Positions 35,015 to 46,379 of a stretch of DNA of 64,000 nt are shown here, piece after piece; the stretch's first letter is position 1, and every line of letters begins with the position of its first letter. The translations under genes were made by a program, and so were the position numbers. Under the pieces are notes generated by a model. That model had not been told where the DNA came from and searched no databases. It saw nothing but the letters and a program-made list of their open reading frames with translations. The stretch is from Apoda limacodes (Eukaryota > Arthropoda > Insecta > Lepidoptera > Limacodidae): positions 8,180,563-8,244,562 of the forward strand of contig OX291540.1 of assembly GCA_946406115.1 (NCBI GenBank), written 5' to 3'.

Positions 35015-35110
35015 TATATCCTACTAAAATTATAAATGTGAAAGTTTGTTATAATGTCTGGATGTTTGTTTCTGCAGAAATTAATGTTTGAAGCGCGTTA
35101 CGTACACAAT
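35015..35110 (+). repeat. 'aaattataaatgtgaaagtt' dispersed repeat head
   Basis: The words tcctactaaaattataaatg, tgaaagtttgtt and tggatgtttgtttctgcag form the head of a very common lepidopteran dispersed repeat, here abutting the preceding repeat directly. Confidence 0.5.
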
Positions 35111-35654
35111 TCATTAAAACGTTAGTACGGGTACATAATATAACAAAAATAATGTGATATCGTTTCAATAACATTTACGAACACAAAAATGCATGCGTAG
35201 GAACGATAAGTATCTAAAAATATTAAAGGTAAATTAAATAATAACTGTAATAAATAAGAAATAAAACTAATATAAAAGGTACCAAAATAGGTTAATCTAA
35301 AATGCGACATTTTACCGTCGTAATTGCGCGCTGAAACTAGAAGAGTATTAAACTAGAATTTGTAATTCGGACCGCTGCTTCGGAATGACGTCACATAAAT
35401 TAATTTGAAAGTCTGAATTTTAGAATAACTTCAATTACCTTATATATTTTGTAATTAACGTATTTGTGATTAAAAATGGTGATTTTAAGGATTGTGTTGT
35501 ATTACCATAAAATAATGATTGCCTAAGAATTAGGAGTTGGTGATGGTGGTAATACAGGTAAAATTAGACTTAATATGGCAGTTTGGCAGCAAAAGTGCGA
35601 TACTCTTTCAGAACATACCATCAAGTCCAACAATTGCTGAAAAGTATCCTGAAG
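35111..35654. other. Non-coding stretch
   Basis: No gene recognised. The segment from about 35556 (gcagtttggcagcaaaag) may be upstream coding DNA of the cysteine-rich remnant that follows, but I see no continuous frame. Confidence 0.4.
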
Positions 35655-35921
35655 AGTAGGGTTGGAGTCGTCAAAATGGTGATATGTTCCAAGTTCGCAC
35701 TACCCTACTACCAGCTCCGGATGGAATAATGACACTTACATTTTGCTCGTGCAAAAGTGAATGTTCCACTTTTAAGTGCTCATGCGTAAAAAGTAGGATG
35801 CTGGCCTGTTTGCAAAATATGCGAGTGGCTTTCTTGCTCCAACTCGGACTTGGACAAAGGCATGGCCCCTGTAGACATTGATGACGATGGTGTCAGTGTT
35901 TTCCAAGAAGACAAAGAATAA
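35655..35921 (+). pseudogene. C-terminus of a repeat-associated CXC (tesmin-like) protein, frameshifted
   Basis: The reading GWSRQNGDMFQVRTTLLPAP, then FCSCKSECSTFKCSCVKS, then (after a frame change near 35815) CEWLSCSN and DIDDDGVSVFQEDKE before TAA at 35919-35921. This matches the layout WgW...G...P..T.lpPAP....l..i.C.CkkgC....C.CrK.gl.C that I know from transposon-associated insect proteins with a cysteine-rich CXC tail. The cysteine spacing is kept in the first half; the frameshift disrupts the second. The role of these proteins is not known to me. I treat this copy as dead. Confidence 0.55.
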
Positions 35922-38538
35922 ATTTAATATAAATAACTAAACATTTTGATAGTTGTAATAACATACTATACCTAGTGTAGAAGTTTTCCAATTACAAAAT
36001 CCTACTTTTGACTTTAAATATTTTCTTTTTAAATTTTTTTTTAACAAAAACTCATTCGATTTAGCGCAAAAAACTTAAATAGAAAGTAACACCTCACTCG
36101 CCTAATTTGTAAAATGTGCATTTTTTAAATTTCCCCACTACCCATACCCCCCCCCCCCCCCCTATTGGGGTAGGACCCCTAAATTTTGGTAGGCCTTGGC
36201 AGATCCTCATTTCAAGTGACAAGGTAAAGTTATAAATAAAGTTTCATTGATGGACATATTTTGCCTTCAAAATACTAACCCGTCATTTTACTATATTACT
36301 TTATGTTAGTTAATGGTACAAAGCAGAGTGCATGCATAACCCGTAAGCTATAGGGTTCAAACTTTTGGATTACTTCCTACACTTGGGATTCAAGTAAGGT
36401 CCTAAGGTAAAGTTTCATTTTTTCTCTTGCTGTACAATCTACTATCATAATAAAAACCGTTAAAGCATACACACATAAAAAAGTCATCAATACTGATTTG
36501 TAACATTTTGCTTTTAACCCTTTTAACAGCGACTGCTGTAAACTCACAGCTAAACAAGATCCAATTGACCCAGGGTAACACAGATATCATATTACTTACA
36601 AATAAATGCGCATTTACGGATTTCGACCTCAGAAATTGTCAAAAGATTCGAATAGAATCACTGACCTCCTTTCTTAAAATACGAGTACGTCAAAGAAAAT
36701 AGTGACCCGTTCAATACTGTAATTGTCATAAGGGGTCATAAGTCACCCGTGCTTTGCTATTTTTTATTGAATTTGTTATAATAAAATGGGGCACCTTAGC
36801 CACATTGTGTATTACTGGACAATGGTTATTGATTGAGAATGCAAAAAATGTATATGGTTATGTAAAAAAACATATAATAGGCCTGGCATGGCATGCTAGA
36901 AATATTTTTGCCAGTTTAAGATTTAAGTTACCTTAAATTAATCAATCATACTGCCCATTAAAAAAATATAAATTACAAACCTAAGTAGTTGAAAAAATAT
37001 TTTAACAGAAATGAATTTTTAGTAAAATTTAAGGAAATCCGGACAAAATACATAAGGTAAGCAATTATTGTACCTACTTATACTTACTTAATAAATATGT
37101 ATTTCAAAAAATAAAAATGTTTTTGGAAATTCTTATTCACACACGGTTTAAACCGCTTAAATTAAAAAAAAAAAAAACTAATGATGTCAGGGAAAAACCG
37201 TTATTAAATCCGTCCAAAGTCTCCTAGAATCGTGAAATATCTATAAAACTCTCAAATTACTACAAACAGTTATAAATCAAATTGCGAAATGAAAAAAAAA
37301 CTATCTCACGCGTCTCGTATCATCTGTTCCTTCCTAAAAGGGGTGAATTTGGTAATTTTTAAAAATCTACACAATAGTCTAAACGGTACCCTTGCCAAAC
37401 AGTTACGCGACCAAAAAAAAAAACACGGAAGATATCGCCTTTCGGGAAAAGGGCGTCTTTTAAAAAGCGTATCTAACTCTTTCCCATGGGTCTTAACCTT
37501 GGCGAACTTTTTTGTCAAAAATTGAGACACCTTTGCGATCTTTCCGTTTTTTTGTAATTGTCAGTTTAGGTTTTTTTATTGCGTAGTCGATGAGCAAAGG
37601 GCGAGGGTCGGGCCCTTCATTGAGCTCGCCTTGAACCATTGTGTCTGCATTAAGATTTAGCAGGTGGGTCAGATGTACGCGATCGTATCTTCGGGTTACA
37701 AAAATTTTTAATTTAACTCTTTCAGGTCAGAGAGTTTTTAAGCTAGGAATTAATTTAATCCTTATTTCTTGGTTCAGTAGTATTCCTAAACACATTTATG
37801 TATATAATAGGACACCTACTATGACTGTCCTATTATCAAAATCAATCTTGTACACTGTCGCCTATTTTAACAAGGTAAGATAACTTTTGACCAAAAACGT
37901 ACTTAGGAATTGAATTTGTTATTTAGCACTTGTATTGTTTTTGTATTTTCTTTTATTAACACTACTTTAAAATTTACCTACGTCATTAAGCCATTTTTTT
38001 GCAGTTTTAATTGTATTTTTGAACTTAATTTGTATTCTGGTTGAGTTGCTAAAGAATGCAAAAAATGTAGATAAACATTAAGGAATATCCTTAAAATTCT
38101 TAACATTCCATTGAAAGAAACACCACTCATAAATCTTCAAATATTTCAGCTAAAAAATATACGGTACGTAAAAAAGCTGGCATTGTTGTCGAACTGAGAA
38201 ATGTGAGTTTTGTTTAAATTTTGAAAATTAATATTTGTTCCGAGGCCGCATTTTTGTTCGTCCCGCACTTTAATTAGAAATATTTGGAGATTTGGCATTT
38301 TTTTGCGAAAGCGGTCGGAGCGACCAAAATGTAGCAGCGCGAACCACACACTGTTTCGCTTTTATTTTGTTTATCTGATTAAAATTGTTAGGAAAACGTT
38401 GTCGTCGACAAAAAATATGTGATTATTTTTACAATTATGTAGGTGTTAAACTGAATTAATTTCAGTGACTACGTAATACGAGTTTGTATGTATGTATTTT
38501 GTGTTGTGTTTATGTTTGTATGTATTCAGCTGTTTCTC
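35922..38538. other. AT-rich non-coding stretch
   Basis: About 2.6 kb without a recognised gene. It holds a 16-base C run at 36147-36162 followed by tattggggtaggacccct. Open frames at 37289-37525 and 38146-38349 show no motif. GC rises slightly at 38240-38345 (gaggccgcatttttgttcgt, agcggtcggagcgacc). Confidence 0.5.
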
Positions 38539-38669
38539 GAAGTCAAAGTCAAAATATGATTTAGATAAGTTTAAGAACAACACTTTTTACAATTTGCTTT
38601 GCAACCGGTTCACAATGCTGATCCTTATCGAGAAGAGCTAGCAAGAAACTCAATAGCAACTCTTTTAAC
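38539..38669 (-). mobile_element. LINE 3' UTR tail (agtcaaagtc type)
   Basis: On the plus strand the segment starts gaagtcaaagtcaaaatatg and ends gagctagcaagaaactcaat. On the minus strand it is the gagtttcttgc ... ttttgactttgactt tail that closes many lepidopteran LINEs. A related copy is at 58291-58438 (aagaaccggcaagaaactca). If the tail is minus-strand, its coding part would lie at higher coordinates. Confidence 0.6.
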
Positions 38670-38717
38670 ATAATTTTACTAAAACTACCTGCTTTATAAA
38701 GCTACTTAAAATATAAC

Positions 38718-39103
38718 TTGTTTTATAGATTCAAAATCTCCTGGCTAATCTGCCTCTATCTGTTCTATCTACGTCATTTTACCGCATGTCTTGGACAAAG
38801 GCTATTGGAGCACGTGGGAATATTGATTAAACACAGACAAAGTAACTCAAAGTGCGAAGTTATAACGTCACATGCTTTAATCCGGTGGACGAGGGCTTTC
38901 TGTATCTTCATAAACCAACGACTAGTACGCTTGCGGTATTCTAGCTCGCAAATTAGAGTAGGTACATACGCTGCAGATCCCCTTATACGCACCTGGTTCT
39001 TTCCTATATGTGACTTTTTTGAGTCCTCGCATGAATGCTGGATAGTAAGGCGCTGGAACGGAACGGACTTTAACAGTCTTACAACGTAAATAATTAAAAA
39101 CAA
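38718..39103. other. Unassigned segment open on both strands
   Basis: This is the longest non-RT open DNA in the middle of the window: 123 codons on plus (38718-39089) and 109 codons on minus (38774-39103). The minus frame (contains SAAYVPTLICELEYRKRTSR) lies upstream of the minus-strand LINE tail at 38539, so it may be decayed LINE coding sequence. I recognise no domain in either frame. Composition is more balanced than the surroundings. Confidence 0.35.
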
Positions 39104-40639
39104 ACTTTTGACATTAAATTCGTTTGTTCTACAATCAGGACCGCATAAGTCTGTTTCTATTCACGTGACATGTTTCGATAATCATAGTCAGTCTGGGTCA
39201 AAGCGAGAGGAATGGCCGGTACCTACGCCAAAATCTGAACGGTAGGTACAGTGTCAAACAATATTTTATTAGCATAATTCTCAAGCGACTTTGAGCTTAT
39301 TATTTAGAGGCCAAAGACATTTAGGTTTTTTTTTAACTTTTAAAAGGTTTACTTCTAAAGTTAACCGAAAACCGTTTAAAACCACTACGAGAAAATTTAG
39401 ATATTTTTAGTTTTTTGGAGTATGTTTAAGAAATTACAAATTACAGTCCCCTGGATAAAAAATAGTTGTTTGCTTGTGTGTCATTCTCAGGTAAATACAT
39501 ATATTATATCCAACAAAAATGCAGTGAAATCGAAATATCCTTTTTATGATAAAAGATGTAAGAATTTCTTTGTGTACCGTAACACCGGTCTGTAACATGA
39601 CTCCGCAGTTTTGTCAAAATATTATACTGTTACGAGCACTTTTTTCTCCAAAATTACCCCTTTTCTCGTAACTTTTCAAAAAGGGTTGACGGATCATTAT
39701 GCGACATGTGATATTTTTTTGAGATGAGAGTGTGATAGCGTTTCGGTAGCTACAATGGAATTTACCTCATAGTTATACTTACAATTAACATAAAAACGGT
39801 CAAGAGTAAGTCGGGTTATACTTAACTTAGAGTTGGTATAGGTTTCAGTAGCTGTTATTTTCTACAATCGATTGAATCGCAAATAAACTTAACTCGATCT
39901 GCTACATCTTGCGACATGTATTCGAACTATTTAGAAATAAACATAGCACGACTTATTAAAGTAAAAACTGGCTTAGCCCGAAATGTGACGTGTAACTTAA
40001 ATCACAGACTAGTATCGTCTTAAATAAAATAAGTTTTGCAAAATGTACCGTGTGACATATCAAATGAAAGGTCTTGTTGTACTGGTCTCAAGTATTTAAT
40101 TTTAAAATAACTATAGATTACCCCCCCCCCCCCCCCTATATACAGGGTGAAAATGCTAAGTGATCTCAAACCATACTCGATATCGAAATACTGATTATTT
40201 ATCCTGAAAGTGCTTCACGAGCTCTATCCAATGGTATCAATTATGGTTTATGGTATGAACACGGTAAAAAAAGAATTAGTTGAGCCAAGAGAATATCGTT
40301 TCATATATGCACCAACGAATATTTACTTCATCCAAGATATTATTTCTCTTAAATATTTAAAATGATATGAAGTTAGCACAAGATCAAATTTTTTTGAACC
40401 AGTAAATAAAACTCTATCAGTTTGAAACATTATTTAATTCATTGAAGAAAATAATGCTTCTTTATTTGAAACACTTAGTTTTCTTGGGCGTAGAACTTCG
40501 TGTGTTATTGCACTGAAGAAATTTCACACAAGAGAAAAGTTCTCTTAACTTGACTACGGCAGCTCTTAAATTAATAACATTATATTTTAGTTTAAAACAA
40601 AAAATGTTTCGGTCCAAAATTACATAGTTATTTTTTACA
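39104..40639. other. Non-coding stretch
   Basis: No gene recognised. A 16-base C run lies at 40121-40136, and a gtgacatatcaaatgaaagg word near 40051 belongs to a common dispersed repeat. Confidence 0.45.
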
Positions 40640-40845
40640 GAGCCCTACACCTGTTTTCTGGAGTCTTGGGCCATATAAAGTCAGTCTACCGCACTGACTT
40701 AGTGTGTCTTGGCGGACGTTTGTCGAGCTAGCCCTACTGCAGAGGCACCGGCCTCTTTCCTGGAGGCTTGGGCCATATAGAGTCAGTCTACCGCACTGCC
40801 TTTCTATGACTTGGCGGAACGTTTGTCGAGCCTAGTAGCTATTCT
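40640..40845 (+). repeat. 102-bp unit repeated twice in tandem
   Basis: The block ggagtcttgggccatataaa, gtcagtctaccgcactgac, tcttggcggacgtttgtcga, gct starts at 40660. It recurs from 40762 (ggaggcttgggccatataga ... gacttggcggaacgtttgtc, gagcc). The offset is 102 bases and divergence is moderate. It is GC-richer than its surroundings. I cannot assign it; it may be part of a retroelement or SINE dimer. Confidence 0.75.
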
Positions 40846-40924
40846 CGCCTTTAGCTGATTATACAGTGTTATGTTTAATCATAATTGTTATGACTAACGA
40901 TCCTTCTTAAACATGGAAGAAAGT

Positions 40925-41035
40925 AAAAGTGTGCCGCTAAGCGGTCACCCATCCAAGTACTGACCAAGGTCGACGTTGCTTAACTTCGCTTATCGTTTCA
41001 GATAGACGAATGCGACTGGGCCACGAACTTTTCAA
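40925..41035 (-). mobile_element. 5S-rRNA-derived sequence (copy 2), best preserved
   Basis: On the minus strand the core reads gaagttaagcaacgtcgacc, ttggtcagtacttggatggg, tgaccgcttagcggcaca. Insect 5S rRNA reads taagca.cgtcg, ggt.agtactt.gatggg and gaccgctt in the same places, covering the C-box region and the 3' helices. The outer parts diverge and the terminal stem is not kept, so this is not a functional 5S gene. It is best explained as a 5S-promoter SINE or a dispersed 5S pseudogene. Confidence 0.7.
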
Positions 41036-42857
41036 TTCTCAGATAATAATTAACTGTAGGTTTCTTGCATGAACTGATACTAATTTGACGCACACAACCC
41101 TACAATAAACAATTATTTAAAATTAAAATCCAACACGAAAGCCTATGAAGGACAGTGATGAGGTTCGTTCAGTTTTAAAAATGCAGGTATTTACTTAAAA
41201 GAAAAGAAAATTCGTTCAAAGCGATACTAGCTAATTAATTTCAACGAAAATGTTTAATAATTTAAAGCAGAAATATTATTTGTTTCGACTAAAACGAGAG
41301 TTTCAGCTTAAAATATCAGATTTTGAGTCAAGAATCTAACAAATTCTGTTAAAATTATTATTTTCTCTAATTCAAAACAATATTATCTTAACTGAACATT
41401 TCACTGGCTTTGATTTAAGATATAATTATTTTAATCGAAAGATATAGTTTTTAATAAGTAACGTCGCAGATTTAAGAAAACCATGATTTTAGCGCAAAAT
41501 AAATTATATCAAAGCAAAATTATTTTTTGTTTCAAACAAAGAAAAATAAAATGTTGCATATAAAAATGTATTTATTTCATACAAGAACATTAACTGTCTT
41601 AGGGTAATTAATTTAAGTTTGGTTGATCTAAAACGAATATTTATTTGGTTAAAAAAAAATTTGTTCATACGAAAAGAAGTTTATCAATTTCGTTTGATAA
41701 AATGAAATTTTTTCAGGGAAATAATATTGCCTTCTGTGAACAAAATATGTCCAAAATAGTTGGATTTCTTGACTGAATGCAAATTATTTTGGTGGAATAG
41801 AACTTGGAAACTCTTTTTTTTCCGTGTATAGTAATAAAACCATCGTAATGCACTTTCATGATCAATAAACAGTATTTCGATATCGTGGATGGTTTAGAAA
41901 TAATCAAGTGACTGTCACTGTTTGTGAACCTTTTCTCAATATGAATGTTACACGTAAACACGCATCCATTAAAAAGGTAAATCTGTAACCCTCAGTGTAA
42001 GCGCGTGACGAATCAAAATGTTTTTTATCTTCGATAAAATACATAAGCTAAGGACATGTTTTTAGATCACAGTTAGTTTATGATTAAGACGACCATCTGA
42101 AAAGATACAGACAGCCGAAGCAGTAAACACATATTTCCCCTCAGCTCCTCATGTGCGTATATCGTAATATGAAAGATTGTCCCTCTAGTATACCACAGAA
42201 ATCTGTGGGCAAAAGACAAAGGAGCCCATTGCACATATGTATATAAATATGTATAATTTATATATACTAAATTTTATTTGACCCACAGTGGTTTTTATTA
42301 ATATAAAATATTCATAATATTAACTCCGTATTCTGTTATACGAGCCAAAAATAAAAAAAAAAAACTAACAATATGTTTTTAAATACCCAAAGAACTACCT
42401 CCGCAATATTTAAAACTAAAGCAATGACCCCATGTCATTTAACATCCAACCAAAGAGTTGCTTTATTCAATAACTCGACTAAAAAACGCAAAAGGAAACG
42501 AACACAATCCGTTACCTTAATCCATATTTCGAGGTTTCGGCTCGCATTCAATTTTCAAACTGTTTCTAAATTCAAAAGAACTATATTCTCATTCCAACTG
42601 CGTCGCGTTCTAAATATAGAAACCTCGTTTTTGTCAAATATGGAAGGGTTAAGTTAAAAACATTCTATTTTCGAATTGTTAAAAAGTCCACATTGTATGA
42701 AATACGTCAAAACTTCGAAAGATACCACAGTATATGCAAAAAAGTTATCTTAAGTTATTTTGTAGTGTCTGCGTCTAAATGAATAAACACTTTTAATACG
42801 AAAAAAAACTGTTACATTGTCTTTTTTCGATTTTATATTATAGAAAAAAATTAACTG
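41036..42857. other. AT-rich non-coding stretch
   Basis: No gene recognised over about 1.8 kb. Open frames at 41713-41961 and 42373-42657 have no known motif. Confidence 0.5.
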
Positions 42858-43264
42858 AAAAAAACCGGCCAAGTGCGAGTCTGGCTCGCGCATCGAGGAT
42901 TCCATACAAACTTATTATATGTACATAGTTCTTCGATCATGACATCTAGTCTCACAGGTTTTTATCAGTTTTTAGATTTTTTCCTATTTTGTGATGTAAC
43001 ATCTTGCTTCATGCCAAATTTTATGATTCTAGGTCAACGGGAAGTACCCTATAGGTTTTGATTTATTTGTACAACAATATGCGACAATAATGACCGTATG
43101 TCTTTATAGCATTAAATTAAAAACTTAATTTTTTTACAACTTTAAGTGACCGTAGAGTTTCACTATTTGATATTCATTTCAACTTGATACCTCCACGAGT
43201 TCTTGAGTCTTGACAGTTAGACAGACGGGCAACAAAGTGATCCTATTAGAGTTCCTTTTTTTTG
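42858..43264 (-). repeat. Dispersed gggttccgta...gcgagtc repeat, copy 3 (inverted)
   Basis: The plus strand begins aaaaaccggccaagtgcgag and tctggctcgcgcatcgagga, passes through ggtcaacgggaagtacccta, and ends cagacgggcaacaaagtgat and cctattagagttcc. This is the reverse of the copies at 9852 and 12012, with both ends present. Confidence 0.75.
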
Positions 43265-45341
43265 AGGTAAAGAACATAAAATATTAGGCGACTTATGTTT
43301 ACGATTCTTCCGATTTCTCAAAAACTGCTGAGCTGTACATGATAGTTTTATACTTATTATATGTAAAATATATATACATTCATAGTATACTATTAACCAA
43401 ACAAAGTTCATAATTACATTTTTTGTGACCTTTGGGACTTATCTATACGTTTGTAATAGTAATTACATAGAGTTAATTTACTGGCAAAAAATTAATACAC
43501 AATGTCATCTTTCAATTAATACAAAATTGAAATTTAGGTATAGGTATTGCCTCAATGATCCTTTAATATATATATATATATATGCAGTACTTTGATTACA
43601 TGCATCGTATTTTTGACATTGTTGTTTACTATAAAAACGTGTAGGTACGCTTTATTTGTCACATTTAGAAATACAAAAAAATGTTATTGTAGTCTTTTTA
43701 CATATACTGTACCAGCATTATTCCTTTTTCAAATGATACGAAAGACACAGGAAGCTCAAGTTTTTTGTCACTTCCACGTCTCTGAACGGAGTAACATATA
43801 TTCATCTCCTTCTAATCCCTTACTGTGTAGCATGCAAGTGAAGGATAGAAACACTCGCCTTGTTCTCAGGTGTGTTGACATTAACAGATGTTCGAAGACG
43901 ACGGCGTAAGCGCATATTACACAATTACGATTCTTTTTAATTATTTTTTTCTTGCGTCGTTTGTTATTTAGGATTTCGGTGGTGGGCGTCTCAGGTTAGT
44001 CACTTAGTAAGGCTCGATGGATCACAATTGAGTTCTATTTCCACATGTCATGTTAACGAAGTTCCGTTACTATTTTATGTTATCCTAGTACCAAGATTTA
44101 ATTTGAATTGTTAATTTCTTTATTACTATGAAAACTAGTTGTCTCCCGTGGCTTACATTGCAGAATTGTAGGTTTCTTTGTTTAAATTAAGTGAATTCAC
44201 TGTTAACAAATTAATATGATGCGACACTTACATTGAAACTTACGCCATACGTATGATTTTTGTATTGTAATCAGTGGGGTTATTCTTGCTTATAGCATAA
44301 TTTAGAAACCAACAAAATTAAAAAGTATTATTAAAATTTAACCCAATCTCGCTTAAAATAAAACTATGGTTTAGTCTATAGCTAGCGTAAGCAGATACTT
44401 CATAGCATGATTCGATTCTGGGTCTTTGCCAATTTTCGTTCTGCTATTTACAACTTAAATACTATATCTATTTCTTTCAGAGCTCGATCTGAATTCGGTT
44501 ATACAACTTAAACTTACTTGGAATATCTTAATACTATGACAATAGGCAAACACAATTGTATGTACTTTACAGCATGCCCCGTTTCGATATTGGCCATTTT
44601 TTTAATTTTTCGTTATATACACCTTAAGTACCATATTTGTATGTGCCAAATTTTAAAGCTCTTTCTCAATTGTAAGCACCCTAGATTTTTTATGATCTAT
44701 AAATTAGTGAGTGAGCACCTATATATAATCATATTGTTTGGCCACTCATATCCTGTAAATGTATCAAATCCTTAAATTATCGTTAGGTGTCTTAACACTG
44801 TCTCTTTTATACTGTGTGTCAATTAAATAAAAATAATATTAAGTCTAGGTTTTATATTTTAATAAATAAAATCATGCTGCAAATAGTTAGTTGTCGTTAA
44901 AAATAATTAATAATAGGTATCTTAAATTTGTTTTAAATTTTGTAGGTACTAGCATTAATTATTATTATATTAATAATTTAGGTCTCAGACAATAACGTTT
45001 ATTTAAATTTAAAATTGGAAATTACAATTTAAACTTTTAGAATACATATAACTTATTATTTAATGTATTTACAAGTTACATTTAACCTAGCTGTTTTAGT
45101 TAAAATTAGTCCAGTCAAGTTAGGCAAAAATATTCACAAATTCAAATTCTTTTTTTGTCGTTGCAAATTATAGGTCTAGCAAGGTTTTTAAAAACATAAA
45201 ACTCGACAGTTGGTGCTAACTAAGTGACATACTTATGTTTGCATATATTTTTATTATATATTTTTGTTTTTTTTAAAAATTTCTAATATATAAAAAAAAA
45301 TGCATATTTTTGAAAAAAGTTCTGACTCAAAGTTCAGTACA
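43265..45341. other. Non-coding stretch
   Basis: No gene recognised. An alternating AT microsatellite lies at about 43567-43583. The segment 43740-43910 is unusually balanced in composition, carries the tail of a 105-codon open frame (43592-43909) and ends at a gcgtaag word that could serve as a splice donor. I recognise no peptide in it. Confidence 0.45.
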
Positions 45342-45394
45342 TTTGATTTTCTATTTGATTTTCTATTTGATGTTCTATTTGATTTTCTATTTGA
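45342..45394. repeat. 12-bp tandem repeat, four copies
   Basis: The unit tttgattttcta recurs from 45342 with a 12-base period, one unit carrying tttgatgttcta. Simple slippage repeat. Confidence 0.85.
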
Positions 45395-45481
45395 AGACAC
45401 TGATAAAAATGGAAAACTCAACATAATATACATACATTTTGTGATTTAATGAAATGAACAAATATTAACCCTTATCATTAT

Positions 45482-45518
45482 CCGACTTCAAAAATGGAGG
45501 AAGTTCTCAATTCGACTG
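45482..45518 (+). repeat. 'ccgacttcaaaaatggagga' dispersed repeat word
   Basis: The segment tccgacttcaaaaatggagg and aagttctcaattcgact is a very common lepidopteran dispersed motif. Its inverted form (accgaattgagaacctcctt) occurs near 56170. Confidence 0.45.
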
Positions 45519-45751
45519 TATATATTTTAATATATAATATTTCGGATTTAATATGTTCATTTTCGAACACAGATCGCGTTGAAAGTGAACATTTTAAATA
45601 CAAAATATACAAATTGAATTACAAACACGAAGATATAGGAACTTATTTTGCAAGGTTAAATTGTTTTTTGTAGTTTTCCTTGGGTTTTTTTATCGCAATT
45701 GATTATGCGGTTCAACATTAATCGTTTCTGTGTATGGAGTGAAAATCAAGG

Positions 45752-46012
45752 CAAGGCATCGTTCAGTTCGTGTAGGTCCAATTTGTCAAGCTTTTTTACC
45801 TTGCCAATTTGGCACAAATAGACCAATATTGTTTTAATGATCGAAAATTGCTGCAAACTCAGCCGCCTATTGAGTATCATCCATCAGCTTCCACAATCTC
45901 CTTTAACTCGTTGTTGTCGACCATTGTTTTCAGGCGACCACGTGGCTCATTTTTCAAATCAAAATTTTTGCCTTAAAACCAATAACGGATCGTGCGTTCG
46001 TTTGTAGTAACG
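45752..46012 (-). pseudogene. mariner transposase remnant, N-terminal DNA-binding region
   Basis: On the minus strand the reading is NERTIRYWF, stop, GKNFDLKNEPRGRLKTMVDN, NELKEIVEADG, then (after stops) frame-shifted pieces resembling SLKQYW, IG-KVKKLDKW and HELN. This is the second helix-turn-helix region of mariner transposases, which binds the terminal inverted repeats. Several stops and at least one frame change show it is dead. The catalytic half is absent here; the mariner piece at 46539 is on the other strand and belongs to another copy. Confidence 0.75.
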
Positions 46013-46379
46013 GATTAAAAAAAAAACTCGCTCTGTATATGTACGTCGCTGACGTCGCGCGCTAATCGAATTGAAAATATATTTCGACGATTAGACATGT
46101 CTGCAGATCAGACTCTTCAAGTAGATTTTAGAATAGATTTTTCGGTGGTGGTTGTTCTCGTGCAAAGCGGTGATTTTTCATGTGCATTTCGTGACAACTA
46201 ATAGTATGAGTGTCAATTTTTATAAAAAGAATTCACCGCTTCGCGTGAAACCTTCGGATATTCTGCCTTTCTTGCCACCTAGTCATGATTAAAATGGAAC
46301 CTTTTAAAATTACGGAACGACTTGATTTGTGACAAGAAAAAAATGCATCCAACTTATTAATTAACATATTTACTATTTA
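46013..46379. other. Non-coding stretch
   Basis: No gene recognised. A short CpG-rich word cgctgacgtcgcgcgctaat lies at 46047-46066. Confidence 0.4.

Noticed and set aside
40925..41035. Functional 5S rRNA gene
   Set aside because: Only the central and 3' parts match. The terminal helix and much of the 5' half diverge, and no T-run terminator is correctly placed.
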